6,674 nucleotides of DNA from GCA-2862585 sp963991165 (GCA_963991165.1 CAXDOW010000107.1:1-6674); one strand, 5' to 3'; shown: positions 1 to 6,288, numbered from the stretch's first letter. Program-made: numbers and translations. Notes: generated from the sequence alone by a model not told the origin.

Positions 1-215
1 AGTTTCAAGTCTTCTCTAAACTTCTTGTAGTATTTTTGTCTCCATCGTTTCAGTGCCCAAGACACAAACATCTTCTCAACTTTAGTCAAAGCCATATTGT
101 CTAAATCTCCCCTTAAAGTACCATCTTCATTACCGAAATATTCTACGAGATATCCACACTCGTAAAGAAGGAAAAGTTCCTTACATATAACTATTTTAAA
201 AAGTGGCTCCAACAT
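1..215 (-). CDS. Partial hypothetical protein, N-terminal 71 residues, runs off left edge
   Basis: An open frame begins at an ATG on the minus strand (213-215) and stays open to the window edge, so the stop and C-terminus are missing. The visible residues begin MLEPLFKIVICKELF and end in a strongly basic, aromatic stretch (WALKRWRQKYYKKFREDLK, about residues 53-71). The early part contains YECGYLVEYFGNEDGTLRGDL. The composition is that of a real soluble protein, not a shadow frame, and no competing frame covers this stretch. The start is only moderately supported: upstream there is GGTGGGG about 11 nt before the ATG but no clean AGGAG. A copy of the repeated palindrome is centred 44 nt upstream. 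I do not recognise a family. The basic tail could bind nucleic acid, but that is speculation. Confidence 0.7.
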   Translation of the reverse strand, partial: MLEPLFKIVICKELFLLYECGYLVEYFGNEDGTLRGDLDNMALTKVEKMFVSWALKRWRQKYYKKFREDLK

Positions 216-252
216 ACTCTATTGACCCCACCAAATAACAAAAGTTCAAAAA

Positions 253-265
253 ATAACAGTGTTAT
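253..265. repeat. Repeated palindrome, copy 1 (variant ATAACAGTGTTAT)
   Basis: This is a perfect 13-nt inverted repeat around G259. Relative to the common core GTAACAGTGTTAC, both outer bases have changed (G to A and C to T), so the symmetry is kept. An A-tract flanks it on the left (248-252). It lies in the 59-base gap between two divergent genes (start codons at 215 minus and 275 plus), so it could serve either direction. Confidence 0.85.
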
Positions 266-268
266 AAT
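263..268 (+). promoter_or_regulatory. Possible -10 box (TATAAT) for a leaderless plus-strand transcript
   Basis: An exact TATAAT overlaps the right arm of palindrome copy 1 and is followed, 6 nt later, by the ATG at 275. Initiation at the usual distance would start the RNA at or next to the A of the ATG. This would explain why this gene has no Shine-Dalgarno. I see no good -35 box at 16-18 nt, so the call is tentative; TATAAT is also easily met by chance in AT-rich DNA. Confidence 0.3.
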
Positions 269-274
269 TATTAA

Positions 275-481
275 ATGGTAGCTAGTCTGATATTAGCTGT
301 TATGCTAATTCCCAAGCAAGACTTGTATGTATGCAGATTGAATTGGATGCATGAAAACCCTACTAACAACATGGTTATTTGTGAGTATGTGTGTAGAGCA
401 CATAAAGAAGTTTTTACGTGGTATGAGAAGACACCACACAAGGAGGGTTGTGAGATAGTGAAGAAGATGTATAAAGTTTAA
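275..481 (+). CDS. Small hypothetical protein (68 aa), the only plus-strand gene
   Basis: This 68-aa ORF fills the space between two copies of the repeated palindrome. It starts with ATG just after an in-frame TAA (272-274) and stops with TAA at 479-481. The first 13 residues (MVASLILAVMLIP) are hydrophobic and could be a short signal peptide or membrane anchor, though no basic residue precedes them. The rest is polar and aromatic with four cysteines (about residues 20, 36, 40, 59), which fits a small exported or disulphide-bonded protein. No Shine-Dalgarno is visible at this ATG or at the internal Met10. It is convergent with the VRR-NUC gene and divergent from the left-edge gene. No family is recognised. 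In favour of a real gene are its coding-like composition, its fit between the two palindromes and the absence of any gene on the other strand here. Against it are its length, which could arise by chance, and the missing SD. Confidence 0.55.
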   Translation: MVASLILAVMLIPKQDLYVCRLNWMHENPTNNMVICEYVCRAHKEVFTWYEKTPHKEGCEIVKKMYKV

Positions 482-501
482 AAAGTAACAGTGTTACTTT
501 T
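481..501. repeat. Repeated palindrome, copy 2 (GTAACAGTGTTAC with A/T flanks)
   Basis: The core at 485-497 is centred on G491. Four A before it and four T after it make a perfect 21-nt inverted repeat. It lies between the 3' ends of two convergent genes: the plus-strand ORF stops at 479-481, and the TAA stop of the VRR-NUC gene (494-496, minus) falls inside the right arm. No minus-strand start codon lies within 250 nt downstream. A bidirectional terminator role is therefore the simplest reading for this copy. Confidence 0.9.
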
Positions 502-787
502 CTAAATCATCTAGTATTCGTTCAAGTTCAGATAGATCGCCGCTGACCACGATCCCGTAACCACCACAATTGCGTATATCTGTAAGGTTCTTTTGCTGTA
601 AGGCTGTAACTCTATTGGCTGCCTCGGGAGCTTTGCACTCCACACCTATGAACTTACCCTTGTAACAACAAACAATATCGGGGACACCAGCAGAACCAAA
701 CCCAGAAGCAACTGGGTAGAACCAATAGCATCCCCGACTCTTAAGTAATTTAACTACTTTCTGTTTTACCTTCTTTTCTGGGGTCAT
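494..787 (-). CDS. VRR-NUC family nuclease (PD-(D/E)XK fold), 97 aa
   Basis: The protein matches the compact VRR-NUC nucleases common in phages. These are Holliday-junction-resolvase-like members of the PD-(D/E)XK superfamily that cut DNA with metal ions. Numbered from the ATG at 787, the catalytic signature is P36-D37 in GVPDIV, then E50-x-K52 in FIGVECKAP. Q64-Q65 follow in TALQQKNL, and a GGYGIVVSGDLSEL strand-loop leads to the C-terminal helix. E4 near the N-terminus fits the conserved glutamate of the first helix. The family is about 90-120 residues long, so this copy is full length. A TTG at 802 would add five residues, but the ATG fits the usual helix start better; neither has a clear SD. 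The gene overlaps the end of the upstream 468-aa gene by 38 nt, so translation is probably coupled. Structure-specific DNA cleavage is expected from the family; the target is unknown. Confidence 0.88.
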   Translation of the reverse strand: MTPEKKVKQKVVKLLKSRGCYWFYPVASGFGSAGVPDIVCCYKGKFIGVECKAPEAANRVTALQQKNLTDIRNCGGYGIVVSGDLSELERILDDLEK

Positions 788-2156
788 CAAAATCAGAGCC
801 AATCAGTATGTAAGTCTCGGCACGACCATCATCGCCATTTTGCAATTGCCCTAGACCATCTACTGTACTGTAGTCTCCACTTTCTCCATCTCGAGTAATG
901 TCAAGTACACTCATCTTACCAGAAATACTTTCTGGTAGGCTCTCACGATTAGGATATTCCTGCCATAAGTAAGAATATACTCTTCCATCTTGTGTATCTG
1001 CCTTATCAGCAAACCTACGAATTACTCGATACTTACCTTGATGGTTCTTAGCTACATACACTTGTTGCCCGAGATAAGACTGCACTTTAAGCACAGCATT
1101 TTTTTGATCTGTAAGGACATTTCGACAAGCCGTTCTCAACTTCTCAAGATCTGTGCTGACGTGCAAACCCATGATAAGTTTAACCAGATGTTCACAAGGG
1201 TGTTTACGTGTTTGCCCCGCCAAAGCAGTATGCAAAGAAACTGAATCTCTATCTTCTTCATCACGATTAGCACCTCTAGCTAGACCCTTGATAATTTTTT
1301 CAGTTTTACTGATAACATCTGCACAGTTAGCTTTTTCATCCCAAAGATCATAGGCACTTTCCTCTTTAGTAAATGGCACGGCTCTAAGCATATTATCAAT
1401 GTGTCTCAACTGATTTAGACCTTCTACTCTCCATACAGCAGATGGAGGGTTCGCTAGTTCTGCAACAAACCTAGAGTCAGTCCAATGATTACCAATTTGC
1501 TTTTGTATAAGACACACTTCGTTAAACTTCTTAGGAGACATTGGAAACGTAGTGTATCGTTGATTGTTATTAGCACACCAAGCAATCATAGCGGGCAACA
1601 TACTAGAACTGTACAAGTAACGACCAAACTGAACAGCCTTCTTGTATAAGGATGTTCTGACAGTACATGTAGGTTCTTTGTATGCAAGCTTGTACGGAGT
1701 GGTAACTTCTATTTGATGAACCACTCTTCCTATCTGACTCTCCTTTGCCTTTCCGTCCTCTGGGTCAGTTTTCATGTGCATCTTGAATGAATCACACTTA
1801 GCAATCTCACTATTAAAGTCAATTACTTTAAACTGACAAGGACTCCAATACCTAGCATTTTCATGTGAAGGTAGCCAATTAGCAATATCTTTTGCTTTAA
1901 CAGCATGGCTACCTCTTCCCGCTGTGAACATAATTTCAAAATCTTTACATGGGTTGTATAGCAAACCTTCCAGAAAACCCAATGCAAGTTTTGTTTTTAC
2001 CTTAAGTTCTTTGTAATAACAGTTATGTGTAATAACGTGATCAGTGAGTTTGACGTTGTCATCAAAAGCGTTCAAACACGAATCCGCATGAGTTTGGATT
2101 CGCCGCAACCATTCTATGTGTTGCTTTACTGTGTGGTAATTATTTCTAGTACTCAT
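750..2156 (-). CDS. Hypothetical phage protein, 468 aa
   Basis: This is a long intact frame with phage-like composition and no family that I recognise. The start is the ATG at 2154-2156, because AGGAGA lies 5 nt before it. A TTG 15 nt further upstream lies just before that SD and can be discarded. The N-terminal part (about 1-60) is helical with several His and Cys. The middle (about 60-330) is mixed alpha/beta with many aromatic residues. Around residue 385 is a basic, strand-rich segment (YVAKNHQGKYRVIRRF), and the last 50 or so residues are rich in Gly, Asp, Glu and Ser and are probably disordered. No Walker motif, HExxH, membrane segment or signal peptide is seen. It begins a unit 26 nt after the centre of palindrome copy 3 and overlaps the VRR-NUC gene at its 3' end. 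The shared transcript suggests a nucleic-acid role, but this is inference from position only. Confidence 0.8.
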   Translation of the reverse strand: MSTRNNYHTVKQHIEWLRRIQTHADSCLNAFDDNVKLTDHVITHNCYYKELKVKTKLALGFLEGLLYNPCKDFEIMFTAGRGSHAVKAKDIANWLPSHENARYWSPCQFKVIDFNSEIAKCDSFKMHMKTDPEDGKAKESQIGRVVHQIEVTTPYKLAYKEPTCTVRTSLYKKAVQFGRYLYSSSMLPAMIAWCANNNQRYTTFPMSPKKFNEVCLIQKQIGNHWTDSRFVAELANPPSAVWRVEGLNQLRHIDNMLRAVPFTKEESAYDLWDEKANCADVISKTEKIIKGLARGANRDEEDRDSVSLHTALAGQTRKHPCEHLVKLIMGLHVSTDLEKLRTACRNVLTDQKNAVLKVQSYLGQQVYVAKNHQGKYRVIRRFADKADTQDGRVYSYLWQEYPNRESLPESISGKMSVLDITRDGESGDYSTVDGLGQLQNGDDGRAETYILIGSDFDDPRKEGKTESS

Positions 2157-2170
2157 ATCTTCTCCTATCA

Positions 2171-2195
2171 AAAAAGTAACAGTGTTACTATTTAA
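2171..2195. repeat. Repeated palindrome, copy 3, with extended flank
   Basis: The core GTAACAGTGTTAC lies at 2176-2188, centred on G2182, with six A to the left. The whole 25-nt interval is identical to 4383-4407, beyond the palindrome itself. It fills the gap between the stop of the 296-aa gene (2192-2194) and the SD of the 468-aa gene. The centre is 26 nt from the A of the downstream ATG. The TAA stop of the upstream gene is inside the repeated segment. Confidence 0.92.
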
Positions 2196-3082
2196 AATTT
2201 CATCTTGTCGAGTATGCTGTCTACCTTCGCAGTTACATCTTCACGCACTAAGACACTATCACGTAACTCATCAACTGTTAGACCGGAGATAGCAGACTCA
2301 AGTTCCTTCCTTCTCTGTTCTAGTTCAGGGTCATTCGTTACGTTCATGTTGGTAAGAAGTTCACACAACTCTCTCGCATTGAGCAACATCGTATCCCGAA
2401 AGATCTTCTTCTTACCATCACCAGCCACAACAAGACTTTCCTTAATGTGTAACAACTTATCATGTAAGCGTTTCCATAAATCAGCCATAGCTCCTTCAAG
2501 AGTCTTCTTAAACATAGTGTCGTAATTAGACTGTAGCTGTTCTCTGATTTCATTCGGTACGTCTACACGAAAGTCGCCTGACTGTGGTAGTGGAAAGTAA
2601 TTTACACCAAAGTGAAACTTATCTTCCAATTGTTCTACTGTTGCATAATCATCACGATTGAATAAATCGCCACTGGCAAACGACTGCTTGTTAATCAAGT
2701 CTGGGTACAAGTTGAGTAGTTCACGTTTGAGTTTGTAAAACTCATCTTTGAAACCATTTAACTGCTCTACATAAGGTAGATACTGTTGGATAGTAACCAA
2801 ACGCAACCCACTATCTGACCAAGGTATCGTATGTTTGTAGTGCCAATTGCGAGCCTGACCCTCTAGCTTTTTGATTTTCTCTAGCGGTTCACACTTTGTA
2901 AGCAAGTTTTTTTTAGCTTCAACAACTCCATCTGCTGCTTTCTTGTTAGATGCAACCTCATCTGATAATGTCTTATCAGTCTTTTTGAATTTGTACACAC
3001 CAATACTAAGTTCAACAAGCATTGCTCTCTCAGTGATTTGGGGTATATCTACGTTTACTTCCGAATGATTCAATGTTTCCAT
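2192..3082 (-). CDS. Partner protein of the AAA+/VWA module, unknown function (296 aa)
   Basis: The ATG at 3080-3082 shares its A with the TAA stop of the VWA gene (TAATG). An AAGGAG SD is embedded in the last Arg codons of that gene, so the two are translationally coupled. The protein is soluble and largely helical, with many Lys/Glu heptad-like stretches at about 45-75 and 190-290. A better conserved-looking core spans about 75-125: NWHYKHTIPWSDSGLRLV followed by YLPYVEQLNGFKDEF. After this come FHFGVNYFPLPQSGDFRVDV (about 155-175) and a C-terminal coiled region. This pattern resembles, from memory, the uncharacterised proteins encoded beside phage and bacterial MoxR/VWA pairs (DUF3150-like). 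I am not certain of the family number. Given the coupling, it probably acts with the ATPase and VWA protein as an adaptor or substrate factor. No catalytic motif is visible. Confidence 0.78.
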   Translation of the reverse strand: METLNHSEVNVDIPQITERAMLVELSIGVYKFKKTDKTLSDEVASNKKAADGVVEAKKNLLTKCEPLEKIKKLEGQARNWHYKHTIPWSDSGLRLVTIQQYLPYVEQLNGFKDEFYKLKRELLNLYPDLINKQSFASGDLFNRDDYATVEQLEDKFHFGVNYFPLPQSGDFRVDVPNEIREQLQSNYDTMFKKTLEGAMADLWKRLHDKLLHIKESLVVAGDGKKKIFRDTMLLNARELCELLTNMNVTNDPELEQRRKELESAISGLTVDELRDSVLVREDVTAKVDSILDKMKF

Positions 3083-4368
3083 TACCTTCTCCTTTTAGGT
3101 TTATTAAGTTTAATTACACTGCCAAAGTTATTCATAGATGATTCAATCGTCCCAGTTGACACCACGATAAATATCGTAGGTATCGAACACCATTTGTTAA
3201 TTGTTCCGATTTCGCCATCAGTTATCACAATAAGTACATTGGGTTGCAACCCTTTTGCTTTGATAAATCTAGGCACTGTTTCAATGTAAGTGCCCCCGCC
3301 GCCGAGAGGTTTAGTCGTATGTATAAAGTCCTTTACGTGTTCGCCCTCGTATACTTCGTGATACACATCACAATCCCAGTACATTATGTCCACTCGATTG
3401 ATGTTCAAAGACTCTGCAATCTTCGATGTCTCTGTCAACGCTTCGGTTGTTTCTGTCCAACCCATTGAACCTGACAAATCAATTGCAATACCGAGTGAAG
3501 GTAAAGCTTCGCCAACGTAACTAGGCATGATAATTTCTTCTGATAAGAATCTACGATTTGGTTTACGGAATGAACTATCATTTCTATCTGGGCACAAAGC
3601 TGTCATGTAATCTTGCAACAAAGCATAAGGGTCTAGTTTGGGTTCAAATAGTTCATTAAACATTTGATCTTTACCCAATGATTCACTACCCATACCCTTG
3701 TTAGACTGAGCCGCAACAAGTACATCGCCTTGCCGATTACGTTGATCAACCTGTTTCAAAACTTCAACAGTTTCTTCTGCGTTAAGTTCTTCCACGCTAT
3801 CCCAACCATGAACATCCCAACCTTCTCCATGTTCCTGACCTTGTTCTCGCTCTTCATAGATTATGTCAAAGACTTCTCTCGTATTCATACCTCTGAATCG
3901 CTCATCAATTACACCTTGAACAATGCCTGTAGGAAACTTACAGATAACTTCATCAGGGTCGTAATCTCTTAGTTGAAGATTGATCACATAGTCCATCGCA
4001 ATGTTAGTCGTTGTTCTACATATCTCATCAAGTTCTTTCCAGATGAAGAAGTGTTTAAATGCACAATGCCACGCTTCATGTAGTAAGACAAAAGCAAGTT
4101 CTTTATCTTCCAGTAAGTTGACGAACCCTGTGGAGATAGTGATGTTCAATCCATCAGCAAAAGCAATTGGGTTATCATCTTCAACAACTTCGATGTTACA
4201 CAGATAGCCGCCCATACGCATAAACTTAATGTGAGTAACTATAGTAACTACAATACGCTCGACTCGTTGTTTCGGAGTCAAACCTACTGGTATGTTTTTA
4301 TTCTCCTGTGCCGCAATCAAATCTCGAATTGATTTTGACAGTGGAGTAACGCTTGGTATTACACTCAT
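3082..4368 (-). CDS. VWA-domain protein with metallopeptidase-like N-terminal domain (428 aa)
   Basis: Two domains are visible. The N-terminal half (about 30-190) has a zinc-peptidase motif HEAWH at 97-101 in LAFVLLHEAWHCAFKHF. A following NIAMDYVIN at 122-130 can supply the third ligand, D126. This is the pattern of the putative metallopeptidase domain usually fused to VWA-like domains (DUF2201 type). After an acidic linker (about 170-230), the C-terminal half (about 290-420) is a VWA domain with a complete MIDAS: D297-L-S-G-S301, T360 in GGGGT and D384 in ITDGE. A divalent metal and a ligand acidic group should bind there. The ATG at 4368 has AAAGGA 7 nt upstream. The gene lies directly after the MoxR-type ATPase and is coupled to the next gene. 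In MoxR-VWA systems the VWA protein acts as adaptor or substrate for the ATPase ring. Whether the HEAWH site is proteolytic cannot be told from sequence. Soluble; no signal peptide. Confidence 0.92.
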   Translation of the reverse strand: MSVIPSVTPLSKSIRDLIAAQENKNIPVGLTPKQRVERIVVTIVTHIKFMRMGGYLCNIEVVEDDNPIAFADGLNITISTGFVNLLEDKELAFVLLHEAWHCAFKHFFIWKELDEICRTTTNIAMDYVINLQLRDYDPDEVICKFPTGIVQGVIDERFRGMNTREVFDIIYEEREQGQEHGEGWDVHGWDSVEELNAEETVEVLKQVDQRNRQGDVLVAAQSNKGMGSESLGKDQMFNELFEPKLDPYALLQDYMTALCPDRNDSSFRKPNRRFLSEEIIMPSYVGEALPSLGIAIDLSGSMGWTETTEALTETSKIAESLNINRVDIMYWDCDVYHEVYEGEHVKDFIHTTKPLGGGGTYIETVPRFIKAKGLQPNVLIVITDGEIGTINKWCSIPTIFIVVSTGTIESSMNNFGSVIKLNKPKRRR

Positions 4369-4382
4369 ATTTATATCCTTTC

Positions 4383-4407
4383 AAAAAGTAACAGTGTTAC
4401 TATTTAA
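4383..4407. repeat. Repeated palindrome, copy 4, with extended flank
   Basis: The core GTAACAGTGTTAC lies at 4388-4400, centred on G4394, with five A to the left. The 25-nt interval is identical to 2171-2195. Here the flank encodes the last codons of the ATPase gene and its TAG stop (4400-4402), which overlaps the palindrome by one base. The centre is 26 nt from the A of the VWA gene's ATG, the same distance as copies 3 and 6. Confidence 0.92.
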
Positions 4408-5488
4408 CTGTTTTAGAGAAGAGATAGTTGTTCTCTTGTGCCCAATCAATGAAAGCTTTGCAAGCCATAGAGTTCTTGTTGTTAGACTTCTGCAAAACTT
4501 TAGCGAACATACCTTGCTTCTCTTTTGCCATGCGGGTGAGATACTCTAACCACTTAGGCATAGTAGAAGATGTTACTGCGTGAATAGCTTTGTGAAGAGT
4601 AATGATGTCTGCCACAGGGTCTTCGTGCATTTCGATTGTAGATGGATTCGCAATGATAGCTTCCCATGTAGGTAACTTATCATCTAGTTCGATAAACGCA
4701 TTAAGTTCCATAGCCGCAGACTGACCGATCAAACCGCAAAGACCCGCAAGAGTTTTAGTAGCACCAATCTCTTTTCTATGATCGAGTAGTTCGCAAGCCA
4801 TCATCATTGAACGTGGACTCAAGAAGTGTTTAACAATACCTTCTGGTGGGTTGAAAATATTTGTGTTCTTAGATTGACCGGCATCAGTGTACTCTGTCAT
4901 GTTGTCTGGGTGTTGCCTGATGTATGCAATACCAATAGCATTTGCATTATTCTTCACAGCATAGTCAACCCACTTCTCTACAGATGGACATCTGAAATAC
5001 AAAGTAGAGAAACGATTGAACACGTGAGATTTGATAGAGTCGCCCAAGTTTAGATTTGGGTTGTTACCAGTACAAAGCACCATTGACCCCTTCTGCAAAT
5101 GCAAATCACCGATTCGCTTTTCTAGCACAAGTGGTAACAACATATTCTGTACTGCTTGAGTAGCCTTTGTAATCTCGTCAAGAGCAACAATCAGTGGTTT
5201 CTTTAGATGAAACTTGAACTGAGCGTTTGGCATGTAACGAGTACATCTGTTCTCTTTGTCAATCCAAGGCATAAGTAGATCGCCAAGATCAATGTTTGCA
5301 CAATCAATCATAGCGACTTCATGTGTTGGGTTCTTTTCTTTTAGACCATGAACAACTGAAGTTTTTCCAACTCCGGGTTTACCAAACAGCATATACGTTA
5401 TGCCATTGCTTTTATCAGTCTTTTTACCGCTGTGGTGGATAAGATCAACTGCTCCGTCATAATCAACTACCTGAAATGTATCAGACAT
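4400..5488 (-). CDS. MoxR-type AAA+ ATPase (362 aa)
   Basis: This is a single AAA+ domain ATPase of the MoxR/CobS-like, dynein-related type. Numbered from the ATG at 5488, the motifs are: Walker A GKPGVGKT at 36-43, Walker B LIVALDEI with D104-E105, sensor 1 CTGNN at 139-143, an arginine-finger-like FNRF with R159, and sensor 2 in LSPRS with R226. After about residue 240 comes a helical C-terminal domain. Such proteins form hexameric rings that hydrolyse ATP to remodel protein partners, typically together with a VWA protein, which is the next gene here. The ATG is preferred over the TTG two codons earlier because AGGAG stands 7 nt before it. Length and motifs are intact, so the enzyme should be active. 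It stands as its own unit between palindromes 4 and 5. The substrate is unknown; a role in DNA metabolism or assembly is only inference. Confidence 0.93.
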   Translation of the reverse strand: MSDTFQVVDYDGAVDLIHHSGKKTDKSNGITYMLFGKPGVGKTSVVHGLKEKNPTHEVAMIDCANIDLGDLLMPWIDKENRCTRYMPNAQFKFHLKKPLIVALDEITKATQAVQNMLLPLVLEKRIGDLHLQKGSMVLCTGNNPNLNLGDSIKSHVFNRFSTLYFRCPSVEKWVDYAVKNNANAIGIAYIRQHPDNMTEYTDAGQSKNTNIFNPPEGIVKHFLSPRSMMMACELLDHRKEIGATKTLAGLCGLIGQSAAMELNAFIELDDKLPTWEAIIANPSTIEMHEDPVADIITLHKAIHAVTSSTMPKWLEYLTRMAKEKQGMFAKVLQKSNNKNSMACKAFIDWAQENNYLFSKTVK

Positions 5489-5532
5489 ACTCAATCTCCT
5501 GTAAAGATGTTAATGGTTAAGATGAAAATAAA

Positions 5533-5553
5533 AAAAGTAACAGTGTTACTTTT
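5533..5553. repeat. Repeated palindrome, copy 5 (GTAACAGTGTTAC with A/T flanks)
   Basis: The core at 5537-5549 is centred on G5543. With four flanking A and four T it forms a perfect 21-nt inverted repeat. The A-tract is seven long, so the minus strand has T7 after the palindrome. It lies 55 nt before the ATPase start codon and about 120 nt after the stop of the RAMP-like gene. It is thus tied to the ATPase side of the gap, or to the end of any RNA covering the nearby inverted repeat. Confidence 0.92.
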
Positions 5554-5559
5554 AGAGGT

Positions 5560-5634
5560 GTGAGGGATAAGCAAACATAGGAGTTCGTTGCACACCATGA
5601 AATGCAACGATTTGTTGACACACTTATCCCTCAC
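5560..5634. repeat. Nested inverted repeat in the RAMP-like/ATPase gap; possible structured RNA
   Basis: The outer arms GTGAGGGATAAG (5560-5571) and CTTATCCCTCAC (5623-5634) are perfect 12-nt complements. Inside them TCGTTGCA (5585-5592) and TGCAACGA (5603-5610) form a perfect 8-bp stem with a 10-nt loop, separated from the outer stem by 13-nt and 12-nt internal loops. No ORF covers it. Neither end runs directly into a T-tract, so it is not a classical terminator by itself. On the minus strand, though, palindrome copy 5 and its T7 tract follow about 10 nt later. It could be a non-coding RNA, a 3' or 5' untranslated structure, or a DNA site bound by a dimeric protein. Not tRNA-like. Confidence 0.7.
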
Positions 5635-5644
5635 TATAGTTAGA
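5622..5644 (+). promoter_or_regulatory. T3/T7-type phage RNA polymerase promoter look-alike, pointing rightward
   Basis: The segment contains CCCTCACTATAG, which joins CCCTCACTA of the T3 promoter to CTCACTATAG of the T7 promoter, with AGA at +4 to +6. By eye about 18 of 23 positions match the T3 consensus when the G at 5639 is taken as +1. It points to the right, antisense to the two genes beyond it. The specificity half (CTTATCCCTCAC) is the right arm of the inverted repeat. The left arm repeats it in the opposite direction but lacks TATAG. It could therefore be a real single-subunit-polymerase promoter or a coincidence of the repeat. Confidence 0.4.
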
Positions 5645-5667
5645 CGTGATTTTGCCTATAAAGTTCC

Positions 5668-6288
5668 CTAGCCTTGTTTCACGTCAAAATTCACGATAGA
5701 GAATCTACCAAAGGTAGGGCGAAAGTCTCCCACACCTACAAGTCTACCCGCTGTGTCCAAAACCTTTTTAAACAGAATAACATCTATATATTCGGGAGTT
5801 AATACTTGCAGTATGAGTGATGCTTTCCACCCAGAACGAATAGCGGGTCTAACTCTACTGATACTATTTCTCTGAATGGTAACTCTACGCTTATCCAAAT
5901 AATCTGGCTCTTTCACACCGAGAGATGCCAAATCAGTAATCGACACAACGCCCGCCTTGAATAAATCCATAGCAGACTTACGAGGGGAGCGTGGGTCTTT
6001 CTCAAACTTAGCCGCATGAATAATAGCTTGTCTAAGGTACTCACAAGGTAACGAGATATTACCCTTCTCATCTTTCCAGAGATACGCATCTATATTGTCA
6101 GTCTTTTTTGCCGCTGAGTTTTTAGAAGCGTTTGCTTTCTCTTCAACATCTTCACACGACCATCTGTGAAACAACAAATCAGAAGTGCCTTGAATAGTCA
6201 GATGCACCGCATACGGAACACTCATATCAATTGAGTGCTTACCATCATTTGATGGTGTAGATACTGCCACAAGTTTAGCCTTCGCCAT
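5668..6288 (-). CDS. RAMP/Cas7-like phage hypothetical protein (206 aa)
   Basis: The start is the ATG at 6286-6288, with AAGGAG 6 nt upstream; a TTG 15 nt earlier is part of that SD region. From that ATG, an N-terminal strand VHLTIQGTSDLLFHRWS (about 28-44) is followed by a lysine-rich insert and then ISLPCEYLRQAIIHAAKF (about 78-95). The latter resembles the IPGSSLKGALR-type segment of RAMP proteins. Next comes RRVTIQRNSISRVRPAI (about 134-150), and near the C-terminus the glycine-rich GRLVGVGDFRPTFGRF (171-186), which resembles the RAMP G-rich loop. RAMP (Cas5/6/7) proteins bind or cut RNA, but no cas genes or CRISPR array are nearby. A similar stand-alone family occurs, as far as I remember, in other phages as hypothetical proteins. 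It overlaps the 86-aa gene by 14 nt and should be co-translated with it. A nucleic-acid-binding role is inference. Confidence 0.75.
   Translation of the reverse strand: MAKAKLVAVSTPSNDGKHSIDMSVPYAVHLTIQGTSDLLFHRWSCEDVEEKANASKNSAAKKTDNIDAYLWKDEKGNISLPCEYLRQAIIHAAKFEKDPRSPRKSAMDLFKAGVVSITDLASLGVKEPDYLDKRRVTIQRNSISRVRPAIRSGWKASLILQVLTPEYIDVILFKKVLDTAGRLVGVGDFRPTFGRFSIVNFDVKQG

Noticed and set aside
990..1353. Plus-strand ORFs of 84 and 66 codons opposite the 468-aa gene
   Set aside because: They are antisense shadows of a well-supported gene, without an SD and with Ser/Leu/Cys-rich composition typical of reversed coding sequence.
1806..1813. CTCACTAT, a second partial T7-promoter-like match
   Set aside because: It lies inside the 468-aa coding sequence, the match does not extend to the TATAG initiation part, and the upstream alignment needs an insertion.
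2205..2553. ORFs of 106 codons (plus) and 69 codons (minus) within the 296-aa gene
   Set aside because: They are alternative frames of a real gene with strong start, SD and coupling evidence.
4368..4375. TATAAATA on the minus strand, identical to the T4 late promoter core
   Set aside because: It overlaps the ATG of the VWA gene, so transcription would begin inside the gene. It is part of the AT-rich spacer after the SD, and the other units lack it.
5507..5563. Short plus-strand ORF of about 18 codons through palindrome copy 5
   Set aside because: Too short, no SD, and it reads through the palindrome and A-tract into low-complexity residues.
5560..5634. tRNA-sized (75 nt) structure with a 7-bp acceptor-like end followed by ACC on the minus strand
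   Set aside because: The inner stem is 8 bp with a 10-nt loop, there is no T-arm GTTCRA sequence, and no D-arm or anticodon arm of normal size can be drawn.
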